Origin: Oryzisolibacter propanilivorax
GTDB lineage: Bacteria; Pseudomonadota; Gammaproteobacteria; Burkholderiales; Burkholderiaceae_C
NCBI RefSeq assembly: GCF_900103645.1
Contig: NZ_FNHP01000004.1
Location: 277,148 to 341,147, forward strand
DNA: 64,000 bases
Reading direction: 5' to 3'
Under the pieces are notes generated by a model. The model saw only the letters and a program-made list of their open reading frames with translations. It ran no database searches and was not told the DNA's origin. The position numbers were made by a program, and so were the translations under genes. Numbering within the stretch: position 1 is the first letter of the stretch; every line of letters begins with the position of its first letter. Shown here piece by piece: positions 8,088-17,402 of this stretch.

Positions 8088-10028
8088 TCAGTCGGTCAGG
8101 GAGACTTGCGCCAGGGGCGCGGGCGGGCCGGAAGGTTGGAATGTGGGCGGCGGCGCGGCGCTTTCGACGCTGGTCGCGGGCAGATCCAGCGCCACGCAGG
8201 TGCCCTGCCCGCCCGGCTGCGAGGTCACGGACAGCGTGGCCTGGATGGCCTCGGCGCGCTCGCGCATGATGCCCAGGCCGACGTGCAGCGAGTCTGGCGG
8301 CACCGCCTGCGGGTCGAACCCCTGCCCGTCGTCGTGCACCTCGAAGCGCCAGCGCGGGTGGCGCTGCACGTTCACCTGCACGCTCTTGGCGCCGGCATGC
8401 TTGCGCACGTTGGACAGCGCTTCCTGCACGATGTGCAGCACCTGGATCTGCACGTCCGGCGCCAGCGGCAGGCCCTGGCCAGACATGGACAGCCTGGCCG
8501 CCACGCCGGTCTGGTGCCCGAACTTGGACAGCGTGGCGCGCAGCGCGCCCTCGATGTCCTCGTCCTGGGTACGGGTGCGAAAGTGCACCAGCAGTTCGCG
8601 CACGTCGGCATAGCACTCGCGCACGCCGATGTCGAGCTCGGCGATGGCGGCGTCGCGCGCGGCGCCCTTGCCGCGCGCCACTGCCGTCTGCAAGAGCTGC
8701 ACCTGGATCTTCAGGAAGGCCAGCGACTGGGCGATGGAGTCGTGCAGCTCGCGCGCGATCAGGCCGCGCTCGGCGGCCACCGCCGCCTCGCGCTCCAGCG
8801 CCGCGGCGCGCAGCCCTTCCATGGAGCTGGCCAGGTGCCGCGCCATGCTGGCCAGCAGCTCGCGCGCATCGTCGGCCAGCGCCACCGGCCGGCGGAAGAA
8901 CAGCGACACCTCGCCCATCAGGCGCTGGTGCTGGCGCACCGGGATGCTGATGACGGTCTGGAAGCCCGCCTCGCGGCAGTGCGGCATCTGCAGGTCCGTG
9001 GCCGGCAGGATGGGAATCACGCGCATGCGCGCCTGCTGCGCCGTCTGGCCGCACTCGCAGGCACCGGCGACCACGCAGTGCTCGTCCTCGACCATGGACT
9101 GCGGCAGTCCGTCCGCGGCCAGCAGCACGTAGCGCTGGTTGGTCTCATCCGACCAGCGCACCGCCGCGGCATCGGCCAGCGCCACGCGGCGCACCTGCTG
9201 CACGAAGCCCTGGGTCAGCGCCTCCAGGCTGCCTGCCTCGGCGGCCAGCGCGCTGACCTCGTACAGCGCCTGCAGGCGCAGGTTCTGCTCCTCCACGCTG
9301 GCGGTCTTGTCGCGCACCTTGCGCTCCAGGTCGTGGTGCGAGGTCTGCAGCGCGTGCGCCATGCGGTTGAAGCCGGCGGTGAGCTGGCCGAACTCGTCGT
9401 CGGCCTCCACCGCCAGGCGCGTGCCCAGTTCGCCACGCTGCACGCGCGCCAGCGCCTGCTGCAGCCGCATCACCGGGTTCAGCACCACCAAGTAGCTCAG
9501 CGCCATGAAGGCCACCGCGGCGGCGATGACCAGCGCCACCATCAGCAGCTGGAACAGATGCAGCCCGGCGGTCCAGCGTGCGATCTGCACCTCAATGGCC
9601 TCGACGAAACCGTCCAGCTCGGTGACGAAGGCATCGCCGCGCGCCATGGCCTGCTCGCCGCTGGGCGGCTGCGCGCGCCAGTCCGCGCGGATGGTGCGCC
9701 AGCGCTGCACGATGCCGGTGTAGTGCGCGCGCGTGGCATCGCCCCAGGGCACGAACAGCGGCCGCGACGGGTCGCCGGTGCGCAGCAGCTCCAGGCTGCC
9801 CTCGAAGCGCTGGGCCAGCTGCTCGAAATCCTGCGGCGACTCGTGCTGCTGCGCCAGCACCATGCGCAGCATGTTCATGCGCAGGCGACCGGCCTCGTTC
9901 ACCGCCGCCGCGCCGCCTTCCAGCTTCCAGGTCACCCACAGGGTGAAGCCGATGGAGGCCAGCGCGACCAGCAAAAAGGCCGTGCCCATGGCCAGCAGCT
10001 TGGTCGAGAGCGTGGGGCGGTGCAGCAT
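8088..10028 (-). CDS. narX: Nitrate/nitrite sensor histidine kinase NarX
   Basis: A 646-residue membrane sensor kinase. Membrane helices are near residues 11-33 and 158-183. The periplasmic P-box that binds nitrate is recognisable as VNEAGRLRMNMLRM (43-56). A HAMP domain follows (about 183-236), then a central GAF-like region with cysteines at 318, 324, 326 and 351. The HisKA_3 dimerisation helix has the phosphoacceptor His429 in ARELHDSIAQSL, and the ATPase domain shows the N-box EALSNVRKHAG, HDDGQGFD and GLGIMRERA. The ATG at 10028 was preferred over a GTG nine codons upstream because it sits immediately before the first helix; neither has a clear ribosome binding site. narL follows directly. 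Confidence 0.95.
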   Translation of the reverse strand: MLHRPTLSTKLLAMGTAFLLVALASIGFTLWVTWKLEGGAAAVNEAGRLRMNMLRMVLAQQHESPQDFEQLAQRFEGSLELLRTGDPSRPLFVPWGDATRAHYTGIVQRWRTIRADWRAQPPSGEQAMARGDAFVTELDGFVEAIEVQIARWTAGLHLFQLLMVALVIAAAVAFMALSYLVVLNPVMRLQQALARVQRGELGTRLAVEADDEFGQLTAGFNRMAHALQTSHHDLERKVRDKTASVEEQNLRLQALYEVSALAAEAGSLEALTQGFVQQVRRVALADAAAVRWSDETNQRYVLLAADGLPQSMVEDEHCVVAGACECGQTAQQARMRVIPILPATDLQMPHCREAGFQTVISIPVRQHQRLMGEVSLFFRRPVALADDARELLASMARHLASSMEGLRAAALEREAAVAAERGLIARELHDSIAQSLAFLKIQVQLLQTAVARGKGAARDAAIAELDIGVRECYADVRELLVHFRTRTQDEDIEGALRATLSKFGHQTGVAARLSMSGQGLPLAPDVQIQVLHIVQEALSNVRKHAGAKSVQVNVQRHPRWRFEVHDDGQGFDPQAVPPDSLHVGLGIMRERAEAIQATLSVTSQPGGQGTCVALDLPATSVESAAPPPTFQPSGPPAPLAQVSLTD

Positions 10029-10070
10029 GACCGCAGTGTAGGCGGCGCGGGCCACAGCCCGGCGCCTTAC

Positions 10071-10128
10071 AAGGAAAAAGTGCCTTTAGCCTTTGTATTG
10101 CAAGGGCCTGCAGCTATTTTTTCAATAG
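10071..10128 (+). repeat. Dispersed gene-end repeat, copy 1
   Basis: Contains TTTAGCC, then AAGGGC and TGCAGCTAT, and ends in the small inverted repeat GCTATT-N5-AATAGC. It lies between the stop of nrdJ (28 bp away) and the start of narX, both on the minus strand, so the element is antisense to nrdJ. The hairpin core GCCTTT...AAGGGC has one mismatch. Confidence 0.8.
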
Positions 10129-10155
10129 CGCTGCAGGCGAGTGAACCAAAGGTTT

Positions 10156-12594
10156 TCAGCCGCAGCTGCCCAGCGCCCCGCACTGGGTGCAGTAGTCGCA
10201 GCCGTCCTTGCGGATCACGGCGTGCGCGCCGCACTCGTGGCACTTCTTGCCGGCCATGGGCGGGGGCATGCCGATGGCCACCGCCGGCTCCTCCAGCGGC
10301 AGCTGCTGCTGCTCGGGCTCGGTCACGCGGCGCGCCAGGATGTTCTGCACCGCGTAGGCGATGGCCGCCACCTCCGAGTCGTGCCACAGCGGCACCGGCG
10401 TGCCGTCGGCGCGGGTGTGCGTGCCCAGACGCACCGGGCCGCGGTCCCACGCCACCTTGCGCATGTCCGACAGCGCACGCTCCAGGAAGCCGCCGCGCGC
10501 GGCCAGCGACAGCAGGCGCATGCTGGAGGTGATCCACTGCTGCGACTCACCGCTCTGACCCACCGGCATGAAGAACTCGATGGCCCGGTCCACCGTGCCG
10601 CCGCGCCCGTCCGGCACCGGCAGGAAGGAGACGATCAGGTACAGGCGCTTCTGGCCCTCCTGCGTCCAGTACTCGACCTTCTCGGCCACCGCCGACAGCC
10701 CGCCCTTGGGGCGGCTCTCGATGACGGTGCGCATCGGGTCGAACGGCGCGGCCGGCTCTTCGGCGGTGGCCGGCGCCGGTGCGGCCGCCGGCGCTGCGGC
10801 GGGCACTTCCAGCACCGCGCCCAGGATGCTGTTCGGCCGGTAGGTGGCCAGGCCCTTCAGGCCCGAGTGCCAGGCCTGCAGGTACAGGTTCTTGAAGTCC
10901 TCATACGGATAGTCGGCCGGCACGTTCACGGTCTTGGAAATGGCCGTGTCCACGTAGGGCTGCACCGCCTCCATCATCGCCACGTGGTCGGCGGCGCTCA
11001 TGTCCATGGCATTGACGAAGTACCCGGGCAACTGGTTCACGTCGCCGCCCAGGGTCTTGTACAGGCGCCAGGCGTGGTCCTCGACCACGTACTCGCTCTT
11101 GCTGCCGTCGGCCTCGCGCTTCCTGCGCGTGTAGGTCCAGGAGAACGGCGGCTCGATGCCGTTGGAGGCGTTGTCGGCGAAGGCCAGGCTCACGGTGCCG
11201 GTGGGCGCGATGGACAGCAGGTGGCTGTTGCGGATGCCGTGCTTGCGGATGGCCTTCTTGATGTCCTCGGGCAGGCGGCTGGCGAAGGTACCCTCAGCCA
11301 GGTAGCCCGCGGCGTCGAACTTCGGGAACGCGCCTTTTTCCTTGGCCAGCTCGACCGAGGCGCGGTAGGCCGCGTCGCGCATGCGCCGGGCGATCTGCAC
11401 CGCCATGTCACGGCCTTCCTGGCGGTCGTAGCGCACCTTGAGCATCGCCAGGGTGTTGCCCATGCCGGTGAAGCCGACGCCGATGCGCCGCTTGGCGGCG
11501 GACTCGGCCTGCTGCTGCGGCAGCGGCCAGAAAGTGACGTCCAGCACGTTGTCCAGCGCGCGCACTTGCAGCGCCACGGCGGCCTCGAAAGCGTCGAAGT
11601 CGAACGACGCATCGCCGTGCAGCCCGAACGGGTGGCGCACGAAGCGCGTCAGGATGATGGGCCCCAGGTCGCAGCAGCCGTAGGGCGGCAGGGGCTGCTC
11701 GCCGCAGGGGTTGGTGGCCTGGATGCTCTCGGTGTAGTGCAGGTTGTTGTCGGTATTGATCTGGTCCAGGAACAGGATGCCCGGCTCGGCGAAGTCATAC
11801 GCCGACTGCATGATGGTGTCCCACAGCTCGCGCGCGCGCACGCTGCGGTACACCCACTGGCCGTCGGCACGCTGGCGCGCGCCGGCCGCCAGCGCGTCCG
11901 GGCCGGGGGCGGCGCCGTGCACCAGCTCCCACTCGCCGTCCTGCTCCACCGCCTGCATGAAGGCGTCGGGCACGCCGACCGAGACGTTGAAATTGTTCCA
12001 GCGCCCCGGCGTGCGCTTGGCGGTGATGAAGTCCAGCACGTCCGGGTGGTCGATGCGCAGCACGCCCATCTGCGCGCCGCGGCGCGCGCCGGCGCTCTCC
12101 ACCGTCGAGCACGACTGGTCGAAGACGTTGATGTAGCTGCATGGGCCCGAGGCCATGGAGTGCGTGCCCTTGACCAGCGCGCCGCGCGGGCGGATGCGCG
12201 AGAAGTCGTAGCCCACGCCGCCGCCGCGGCGCATGGTCTCGGCGGCCTCGCGCAGCGCCTCGTAGATGCCCGGGTAGCCGGCGTCGTCCACGCCCTGGAT
12301 GCAGTCGCCCACCGGCTGCACGAAGCAGTTGATCAGGGTGGCCTGGATGTCGGTGCCGGCGGCGCTCATGATGCGCCCGGCGCCGATGGCGCCACCGCGC
12401 AGGTTCTCCAGGAAGCGCTCCTCGAGCTTCTGGCGCAGCTCGGGTTTTTCCACCGAGGCCAGGGCGCGCGCCACGCGCGCATACAGCTGGTCCACCTCGT
12501 GCTCGCCGCTTTTCAGGTATTTCTCGCGCAACACGTCCAGGCTGATGGGCTGGACGGGCAGGCTGGGGGCGAGGCTGGTGGATTCACGTTGCAT
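10156..12594 (-). CDS. nrdJ: Adenosylcobalamin-dependent (class II) ribonucleotide reductase
   Basis: An 812-residue enzyme that reduces ribonucleotides to deoxyribonucleotides using coenzyme B12, and so works with or without oxygen. Features include Cys90 (TLINCFVQP), the radical-site motif NPCGEQ (residues 295-300), and a C-terminal zinc-ribbon-like tail with KKCHECGAH and CDYCTQCG. An Ala/Pro-rich linker ([20 protein letters not shown]) separates the barrel from the C-terminal domain. The start [10 protein letters not shown] was chosen over a frame reaching 13134 because that extension runs through the divergent chaN-like gene. It fits a facultative nitrate respirer. No B12 riboswitch could be recognised upstream. 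Confidence 0.94.
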   Translation of the reverse strand: MQRESTSLAPSLPVQPISLDVLREKYLKSGEHEVDQLYARVARALASVEKPELRQKLEERFLENLRGGAIGAGRIMSAAGTDIQATLINCFVQPVGDCIQGVDDAGYPGIYEALREAAETMRRGGGVGYDFSRIRPRGALVKGTHSMASGPCSYINVFDQSCSTVESAGARRGAQMGVLRIDHPDVLDFITAKRTPGRWNNFNVSVGVPDAFMQAVEQDGEWELVHGAAPGPDALAAGARQRADGQWVYRSVRARELWDTIMQSAYDFAEPGILFLDQINTDNNLHYTESIQATNPCGEQPLPPYGCCDLGPIILTRFVRHPFGLHGDASFDFDAFEAAVALQVRALDNVLDVTFWPLPQQQAESAAKRRIGVGFTGMGNTLAMLKVRYDRQEGRDMAVQIARRMRDAAYRASVELAKEKGAFPKFDAAGYLAEGTFASRLPEDIKKAIRKHGIRNSHLLSIAPTGTVSLAFADNASNGIEPPFSWTYTRRKREADGSKSEYVVEDHAWRLYKTLGGDVNQLPGYFVNAMDMSAADHVAMMEAVQPYVDTAISKTVNVPADYPYEDFKNLYLQAWHSGLKGLATYRPNSILGAVLEVPAAAPAAAPAPATAEEPAAPFDPMRTVIESRPKGGLSAVAEKVEYWTQEGQKRLYLIVSFLPVPDGRGGTVDRAIEFFMPVGQSGESQQWITSSMRLLSLAARGGFLERALSDMRKVAWDRGPVRLGTHTRADGTPVPLWHDSEVAAIAYAVQNILARRVTEPEQQQLPLEEPAVAIGMPPPMAGKKCHECGAHAVIRKDGCDYCTQCGALGSCG

Positions 12595-12921
12595 GGCGTT
12601 GGGTTCTCGGCAGGAAGAAAGGCAGGAAAAGGGAAGGCGGAGACGGGGCATGGCACCCCGGGGGGGCGGGCCGTCGCCGCAACACGCGGGATGCGCCCGG
12701 GAGTGGGAGTCGCGCGCGCGAAGCCGGGGTTGTACACCCTGCCGCAGGGCCGCGCCGCAGCCGGCGGCAAAGACCCGGCAGCGGCCGGCGGGCAGTGCCG
12801 GGCCGCCCTGCGGTTTTTGTAGCAGCGCGGCGCCGGCCCATGCGGGGGCGCAAATTTTGCCCGCTTTGGCAAGGGCGCCAGACCAGTGCGTCGCCGCAAA
12901 CGCACAAATTACCATGTCGGC
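12595..12921. other. Divergent intergenic region between nrdJ and the ChaN-like gene
   Basis: These 327 bp hold the promoters of two divergent genes. They are very GC-rich, with many short self-complementary stretches but no long perfect hairpin. I looked for a cobalamin riboswitch box and an NrdR-type box upstream of nrdJ and for a Fur box upstream of the ChaN-like gene, and found none I would defend. No credible small gene was seen. Confidence 0.5.
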
Positions 12922-13830
12922 ATGACCGTCTTTCCCATCCCCCTGCGCGCGCGGCGGCGGGCGCTGCTGGCCGGCCTGGCGCTGACCGTCCTGGCCGGCT
13001 GCGCCGCCCCGCCCGACCGCGCCACCGCCGGCCCCGCGCCGGGCGACGCCGACGCCGCCTGGCTGGCACAGCTGCAGCGCTGGCAGGGCGTGCCGGTGCT
13101 GTTGCTGGGCGAGCAGCATGACGTGCCCGCGCACCAGCAGTGGGAGCAGGCCACCGTGCAGTGGCTGGCCGCGCGCGGCCGGCTGGCGGCGCTGGTCCTC
13201 GAGATGGCCGAGGCCGGCACCGCCACCGATGGCCTGCCGCCTACCGCCAGTGCCGACGCCGTGCGCGCGCGGCTGCGCTGGAACGAGCGGCTATGGCCCT
13301 GGGAGCACTATGCCGGCGCGATCATGGCCGCCGTCGCCGCCGGAGTGCCGGTGCGCGGCGCCAACCTGGACGCCGCCGCCCTGCGCGCCGCGCTGCAGGA
13401 CGCGACGCTGGACGCGCACCTGCCGCCGCCCGCCCTGGCGCGCCAGCGCCGCGCCATCGAAGACGGCCACTGCGGCCTGCTGCCGCCGGCGCGCGTGCAG
13501 CCCATGGTGCGCGTGCAGCTGGCACGCGACGCCAGCTTCGCGCGCCAGCTGCAGCAGTCGCTGCAGCCCGAGCGCACGGCGCTGCTGCTGGCCGGCGGCG
13601 GGCATGTGCTGCGCGACCTGGGCGTGCCGACCTGGCTGCCGCCCGGTTTGGAGTCAAAAGTGGCTCTAGCCCATGTATATCAAGGGCAGCCAGCTACCGA
13701 AAAAGGAGCGGACTACCGGCATGCCACGGACGCCCCGCCGGCGTCCGATCACTGCGCCGGGCTGCGCGGGCGCTGGCCCGGCGGCGCGCCTGCCTCCTCG
13801 TCGGACGCTCCAGCGCCATCGGCGCGCTGA
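12922..13830 (+). CDS. ChaN-family lipoprotein with a repeat-derived C-terminal tail
   Basis: A 302-residue exported protein of the ChaN (DUF399) family, whose characterised members bind haem and are iron-regulated. A lipoprotein signal peptide ends with the lipobox LAGC at Cys27. Family landmarks are [35 protein letters not shown], and EDGHCGLLP. The ATG at 12922 is used; a frame from 12886 adds 12 residues that spoil the signal peptide. The domain appears to end near GVPTWLPPG. The final ~60 residues are encoded by copy 2 of the dispersed repeat and by 82 bp that overlap the convergent GGDEF-EAL gene, so this tail is probably a late readthrough addition rather than part of the fold. Confidence 0.85.
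   Translation: MTVFPIPLRARRRALLAGLALTVLAGCAAPPDRATAGPAPGDADAAWLAQLQRWQGVPVLLLGEQHDVPAHQQWEQATVQWLAARGRLAALVLEMAEAGTATDGLPPTASADAVRARLRWNERLWPWEHYAGAIMAAVAAGVPVRGANLDAAALRAALQDATLDAHLPPPALARQRRAIEDGHCGLLPPARVQPMVRVQLARDASFARQLQQSLQPERTALLLAGGGHVLRDLGVPTWLPPGLESKVALAHVYQGQPATEKGADYRHATDAPPASDHCAGLRGRWPGGAPASSSDAPAPSAR
13651..13706 (+). repeat. Dispersed gene-end repeat, copy 2 (inside the ChaN-like coding region)
   Basis: Contains TCTAGCCC, an 11-base spacer, then GGGC and CCAGCTA. The GCCC/GGGC stem is conserved. In the reading frame of the ChaN-like gene it encodes about 18 residues including [18 protein letters not shown], with no stop until 13830. It is the only copy in this window lying wholly inside an open coding frame. 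Confidence 0.75.
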
Positions 13831-16502
13831 GGCGGCTGCGCGCCCAGTAGCGCCTCGAACTGCTCGGGCGGCAGCGGGCGGCTGCACAGCCAGCCCTGGT
13901 ACAGGTCGCAGCCGCGCGCGCGCAGGAAGTCCAGCTGTGCCTGGGTCTCCACGCCCTCGGCCACCACCTGCAGCCCCAGGCTGTGACCCATGGCGATGAT
14001 GGCGGCGCTGATGGCCATGTCGTCGCCGCTGGCCGGGATGTCGCGGATGAAGCCCTGGTCGATCTTCAGCACGTCGATGGGAAAGCGCTTGAGGTGCGCC
14101 AGCGACGAGTAGCCGGTGCCGAAGTCGTCCACCGCGATGTGGACGCCCAGCGCGTGCAGGCGCAGCAGCGTCTGGCGCGCTTCCTCGGGGCGCTCGGCCA
14201 GCGCGCTCTCGGTCAGCTCCAGCTCCAGGCAGCGCGCGGAAAAGCCGCTCTCGGCGAGCGCCTGCGCGGCGCTGCCGGCCACGTCGTTCAGGTGGAATTG
14301 GCGCGGCGAGACGTTCACCGCGATGCGCAGCTCGGGCAGGCCGGCATCGCGCCAGCGCCGGCCCTGCCGGCAGGCCTCGCGCAGCACCCAGTCGCCCAGG
14401 GCACCGATCACGCCCGAGCTCTCCGCCACCGGAATGAAGCGTGCCGGCGAGATCAGTCCCTCCTCGGGGTCGAGCCAGCGCACCAGCGCCTCGGCGCCGG
14501 TGATCCGCCCGCTGGCCACGTTTACCTGCGGCTGGTAGTGCAGGCGCAGGTGGCCCAGCGCCAGCGCCTGGCGCAGCCGGGCCTCGATCTGCAGGCGCTC
14601 GCGCGCGTCCTGCGTCATCTGCTCGGTGAAGAAGCAATACGCACCGCGCCCGCGCGCCTTGGCGCCGTACACCGCGGCGTGCGCGCCCTGCAGCAGCTGC
14701 TGCGCGCTGTCCGCCTGCTCCGGGTAGGTGCAGATGCCGATGCTGACGCCCACCACCACCGCCACCCCGTCGGGCGACAGCCAGGGCCGGGCGGCGACGC
14801 CGATCAGGTTGCGCGCCACGGCGGCGGCGCCGTCGGCGTGGCGCAGGTGGCGCGCCACCACCGCGATCTCGTCGCCCGCCAGGCGCCCGATCAGGTCGCC
14901 GGGGCGCAGCGCCGAGCGCACCTGGGCGCTGATGTGCTGCAGCACCTGGTCGCCCACGGCGTGGCCCCAGCTGCCGTTCACGTCCTTGAAGCGGTCCAGG
15001 TTCAGCAGCAGCACCGCCAGCAACTCGCCGCTGCGCGCCGCCTGCTGCACCACGTCCTGCAATTGCTCGCCGAACCACAGTCGGTTGGCCAGGCCGGTGA
15101 GCGGGTCGCAGTGCGCCAGGAAATCCAGCCGCTCCTGCTGCTGCTTTTCCTCGGAGATGTCGGTGAACATGCACACGTAGTGCGTCACCGCGCCTTGCGC
15201 GTCATAGACCGCCGACAGCGACATGCGCTCGGGAAAGATCTCGCCGTCCTTGCGCCGGTTCCAGATCTCGCCCTGCCAGTGGCCGGTGCGGTTCATGCTG
15301 TCCCACATGGCGCGGTAAAAGGCCTTGTCGTGGCGGCCGGACTTGAAGACCCGGGGAGTCAGGCCACGCAGCTCGTCCTCGTGGTAGCCCAGCAGCCGCG
15401 TGAAGGAGGCGTTCACCGACAGGATCTGCATCTGCGCGTCGGTTACCACCACGCCCTCGATGGTGTTCTCCACCACCGTGGCGGCCAGGCGCTGGCGCTC
15501 GTCGGCGGCGCGGCGTGCGCTCAGGTCGGTGACGATGCCCGAGCAGCGCTCGGGCTCGCCGGCTGCGTTCAGGTGGCGCTGGCCACGCGCCTGCACCCAG
15601 CACCAGCTGTCGTCGAAACGCCGCAGCCGCGCCACTTCCTCGAACGGCGCGCCGCTGGCGATGGTGTGCTCCAGCGCGCGCTGCACGCGCTCGCGGTCCT
15701 CGGGGTGCAGCCGCTGCAGCAGCAGCGGCTGGCCATAAACCCTCTCAGGGTCGGGGTGGCGCAGCAGCCGCAGCACGCTGGGTGAATAGGTATGGCGCTG
15801 GCGCGCCAGGTCCCAGTCCCACAGGCCGCTGCCGCTGCCCTCCAGCGCCAGGCCCAGCACGCGCTGGCTGTGCGCCAGCGCGGCGCGCGCGGCGCCGATC
15901 TCGCCCATGTCCAGCAGCACGCACACCAGGTGCGCCGTCTGGCCGTCGGCGGCGGGCACCAGGCTGGCCTGGCACAGCACCAGCACCTCCGGCCCTCCGC
16001 TGGCCGGGCGGCAGACATGCTCTCCCTGGTAGTGGCTGGCGTCCCCGGCCAGCAGCGCCTGCAGCAGCTGCGCGGCGCGGGCCTCGTCGACAGCGGGCGC
16101 CAGTTCGCGCAGGTCGCGCCCGGGCAGTGCCAGCGCCGGCAGCTCCAGCCAGCCGGCCAGGCGGTCGTTGGCCCACAGGACGACCAGGCTGTGTGGATCG
16201 ACCCGCGCGATGCCGGCCGGCGCGTGCCGCACCACGTGCGCCAGCTCGCGCGCCAGCGCGCCGCGCTGCTGCTCGGCGCTGCGCATGCGCGTCAGCAGCC
16301 ACCAGCACAGCAGCCCCGACAGCAGCACGAAGACCAGGCCCTTGACCATATGCCAGGGCGACGGCGTGTGCCCGGCACCGTACAGCCACTGCGCCATCAG
16401 CGCGTCGCCCACGAAAACCCACGCCGCGCCCGCGAGAAGGTAGAGCGCCAGCCCGCGGGCGGGCGTCATGCGGGGCGTGCGCCCCAAATCATGCATGTCC
16501 AT
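13749..16502 (-). CDS. Membrane-anchored PAS-GGDEF-EAL protein, probable cyclic-di-GMP phosphodiesterase
   Basis: A 917-residue signalling protein with two N-terminal membrane helices (about residues 15-35 and 50-70), three PAS-like segments (about 80-465), a GGDEF domain (about 470-630) and an EAL domain (about 640-890). The EAL catalytic set looks complete: GAEALVRW at 669, ELTESAL, DDFGTGYSSL, KIDQGFI and AEGVETQ. The GGDEF signature is RLAGDEIAV, which departs from GG(D/E)EF, so this domain may be catalytically weak or regulatory. Net c-di-GMP hydrolysis is inferred. Its 3' end overlaps the convergent ChaN-like frame by 82 bp, and its start is 41 bp from the divergent purU. The PAS ligand is unknown. 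Confidence 0.9.
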   Translation of the reverse strand: MDMHDLGRTPRMTPARGLALYLLAGAAWVFVGDALMAQWLYGAGHTPSPWHMVKGLVFVLLSGLLCWWLLTRMRSAEQQRGALARELAHVVRHAPAGIARVDPHSLVVLWANDRLAGWLELPALALPGRDLRELAPAVDEARAAQLLQALLAGDASHYQGEHVCRPASGGPEVLVLCQASLVPAADGQTAHLVCVLLDMGEIGAARAALAHSQRVLGLALEGSGSGLWDWDLARQRHTYSPSVLRLLRHPDPERVYGQPLLLQRLHPEDRERVQRALEHTIASGAPFEEVARLRRFDDSWCWVQARGQRHLNAAGEPERCSGIVTDLSARRAADERQRLAATVVENTIEGVVVTDAQMQILSVNASFTRLLGYHEDELRGLTPRVFKSGRHDKAFYRAMWDSMNRTGHWQGEIWNRRKDGEIFPERMSLSAVYDAQGAVTHYVCMFTDISEEKQQQERLDFLAHCDPLTGLANRLWFGEQLQDVVQQAARSGELLAVLLLNLDRFKDVNGSWGHAVGDQVLQHISAQVRSALRPGDLIGRLAGDEIAVVARHLRHADGAAAVARNLIGVAARPWLSPDGVAVVVGVSIGICTYPEQADSAQQLLQGAHAAVYGAKARGRGAYCFFTEQMTQDARERLQIEARLRQALALGHLRLHYQPQVNVASGRITGAEALVRWLDPEEGLISPARFIPVAESSGVIGALGDWVLREACRQGRRWRDAGLPELRIAVNVSPRQFHLNDVAGSAAQALAESGFSARCLELELTESALAERPEEARQTLLRLHALGVHIAVDDFGTGYSSLAHLKRFPIDVLKIDQGFIRDIPASGDDMAISAAIIAMGHSLGLQVVAEGVETQAQLDFLRARGCDLYQGWLCSRPLPPEQFEALLGAQPPQRADGAGASDEEAGAPPGQRPRSPAQ

Positions 16503-16543
16503 TGCTGCTGCAGCGTGTGGGCCTGCTGCGACAATTCGCCGCC

Positions 16544-17392
16544 ATGAGCCAAACCTACATTCTCACCCTGTCCTGCCCCGACCGGCTGGGGCTGGTGCAC
16601 GCCGTTTCGGGTTTTCTCCTGGAACATGGCGCCAATATCGAGGAAGCCGCGCAGTACAACGACCACGCCACCGGCCTGTTCTTCATGCGCGTGCAGTTCG
16701 CCTGCGATGGCCAGGACGCGGGCGCGCTGCGCGCCGACCTGGAGGAGTTCGCCAAGCCCTTCCAGATGCGCCTGGGCCTGCACCAGCGCGACGTGCCGAT
16801 GAAGACGGTGATCATGGTCAGCCGCGAGGGCCACTGCCTGAACGATCTGCTGTTCCGCGTGAAGAGCGGCCTGCTGCCGATCGAGGTGCGCGCCATCATC
16901 AGCAACCACCGCGACTTCTACCAGCTGGCGGCCAGCTACGACATCCCGTTCCACCACATCCCGGTCACGGCGGCCACCAAGGTCCAGGCCGAGGCGCGGC
17001 AGTACGAGATCATCCAGGCCGAGGGCGCCGAGCTGGTGGTGCTGGCGCGCTACATGCAGGTGCTGTCCAACGACCTGTGCACCAAACTGGCCGGGCGGGC
17101 GATCAACATCCACCACAGCTTCCTGCCCAGCTTCAAGGGCGCCAAGCCCTACTACCAGGCACACGACCGCGGCGTGAAGCTGATCGGCGCCACCGCCCAC
17201 TACGTCACCGCCGACCTGGACGAGGGCCCGATCATCGAGCAGGACGTAGCCCGCGCCGACCACACCGACACGGTGGAGGACCTCACGGCCCGCGGGCGCG
17301 ACACCGAAAGCCTGGTGCTGGCGCGCGCCGTAAAGTGGCACAGCGAGCACCGCGTGCTGCCCAACGGCCACAAGACCGTAGTCTTCCGCTGA
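16544..17392 (+). CDS. purU: Formyltetrahydrofolate deformylase PurU
   Basis: A 282-residue enzyme that hydrolyses 10-formyltetrahydrofolate to formate and tetrahydrofolate, balancing one-carbon pools. An N-terminal ACT domain (about 4-85, beginning TYILTLSCPDRLGLVHAVSG) is followed by a formyltransferase-like catalytic domain. Active-site segments are NIHHSFLPSFKGAKPY, IGATAHYVTADLDEGPI and an upstream ISNHRDF. The length is typical. A LysR regulator starts 10 bp after the stop and may be co-transcribed. The promoter must lie in the 41 bp shared with the divergent GGDEF-EAL gene or inside that gene. Confidence 0.96.
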   Translation: MSQTYILTLSCPDRLGLVHAVSGFLLEHGANIEEAAQYNDHATGLFFMRVQFACDGQDAGALRADLEEFAKPFQMRLGLHQRDVPMKTVIMVSREGHCLNDLLFRVKSGLLPIEVRAIISNHRDFYQLAASYDIPFHHIPVTAATKVQAEARQYEIIQAEGAELVVLARYMQVLSNDLCTKLAGRAINIHHSFLPSFKGAKPYYQAHDRGVKLIGATAHYVTADLDEGPIIEQDVARADHTDTVEDLTARGRDTESLVLARAVKWHSEHRVLPNGHKTVVFR

Positions 17393-17402
17393 TCCCATTC
17401 CC

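Noticed and set aside
12595..12760. Cobalamin riboswitch upstream of the B12-dependent nrdJ
   Set aside because: A fragment reading GACGGCCCGCC on the nrdJ strand resembles part of the motif, but the B12 box and the other conserved blocks are missing.
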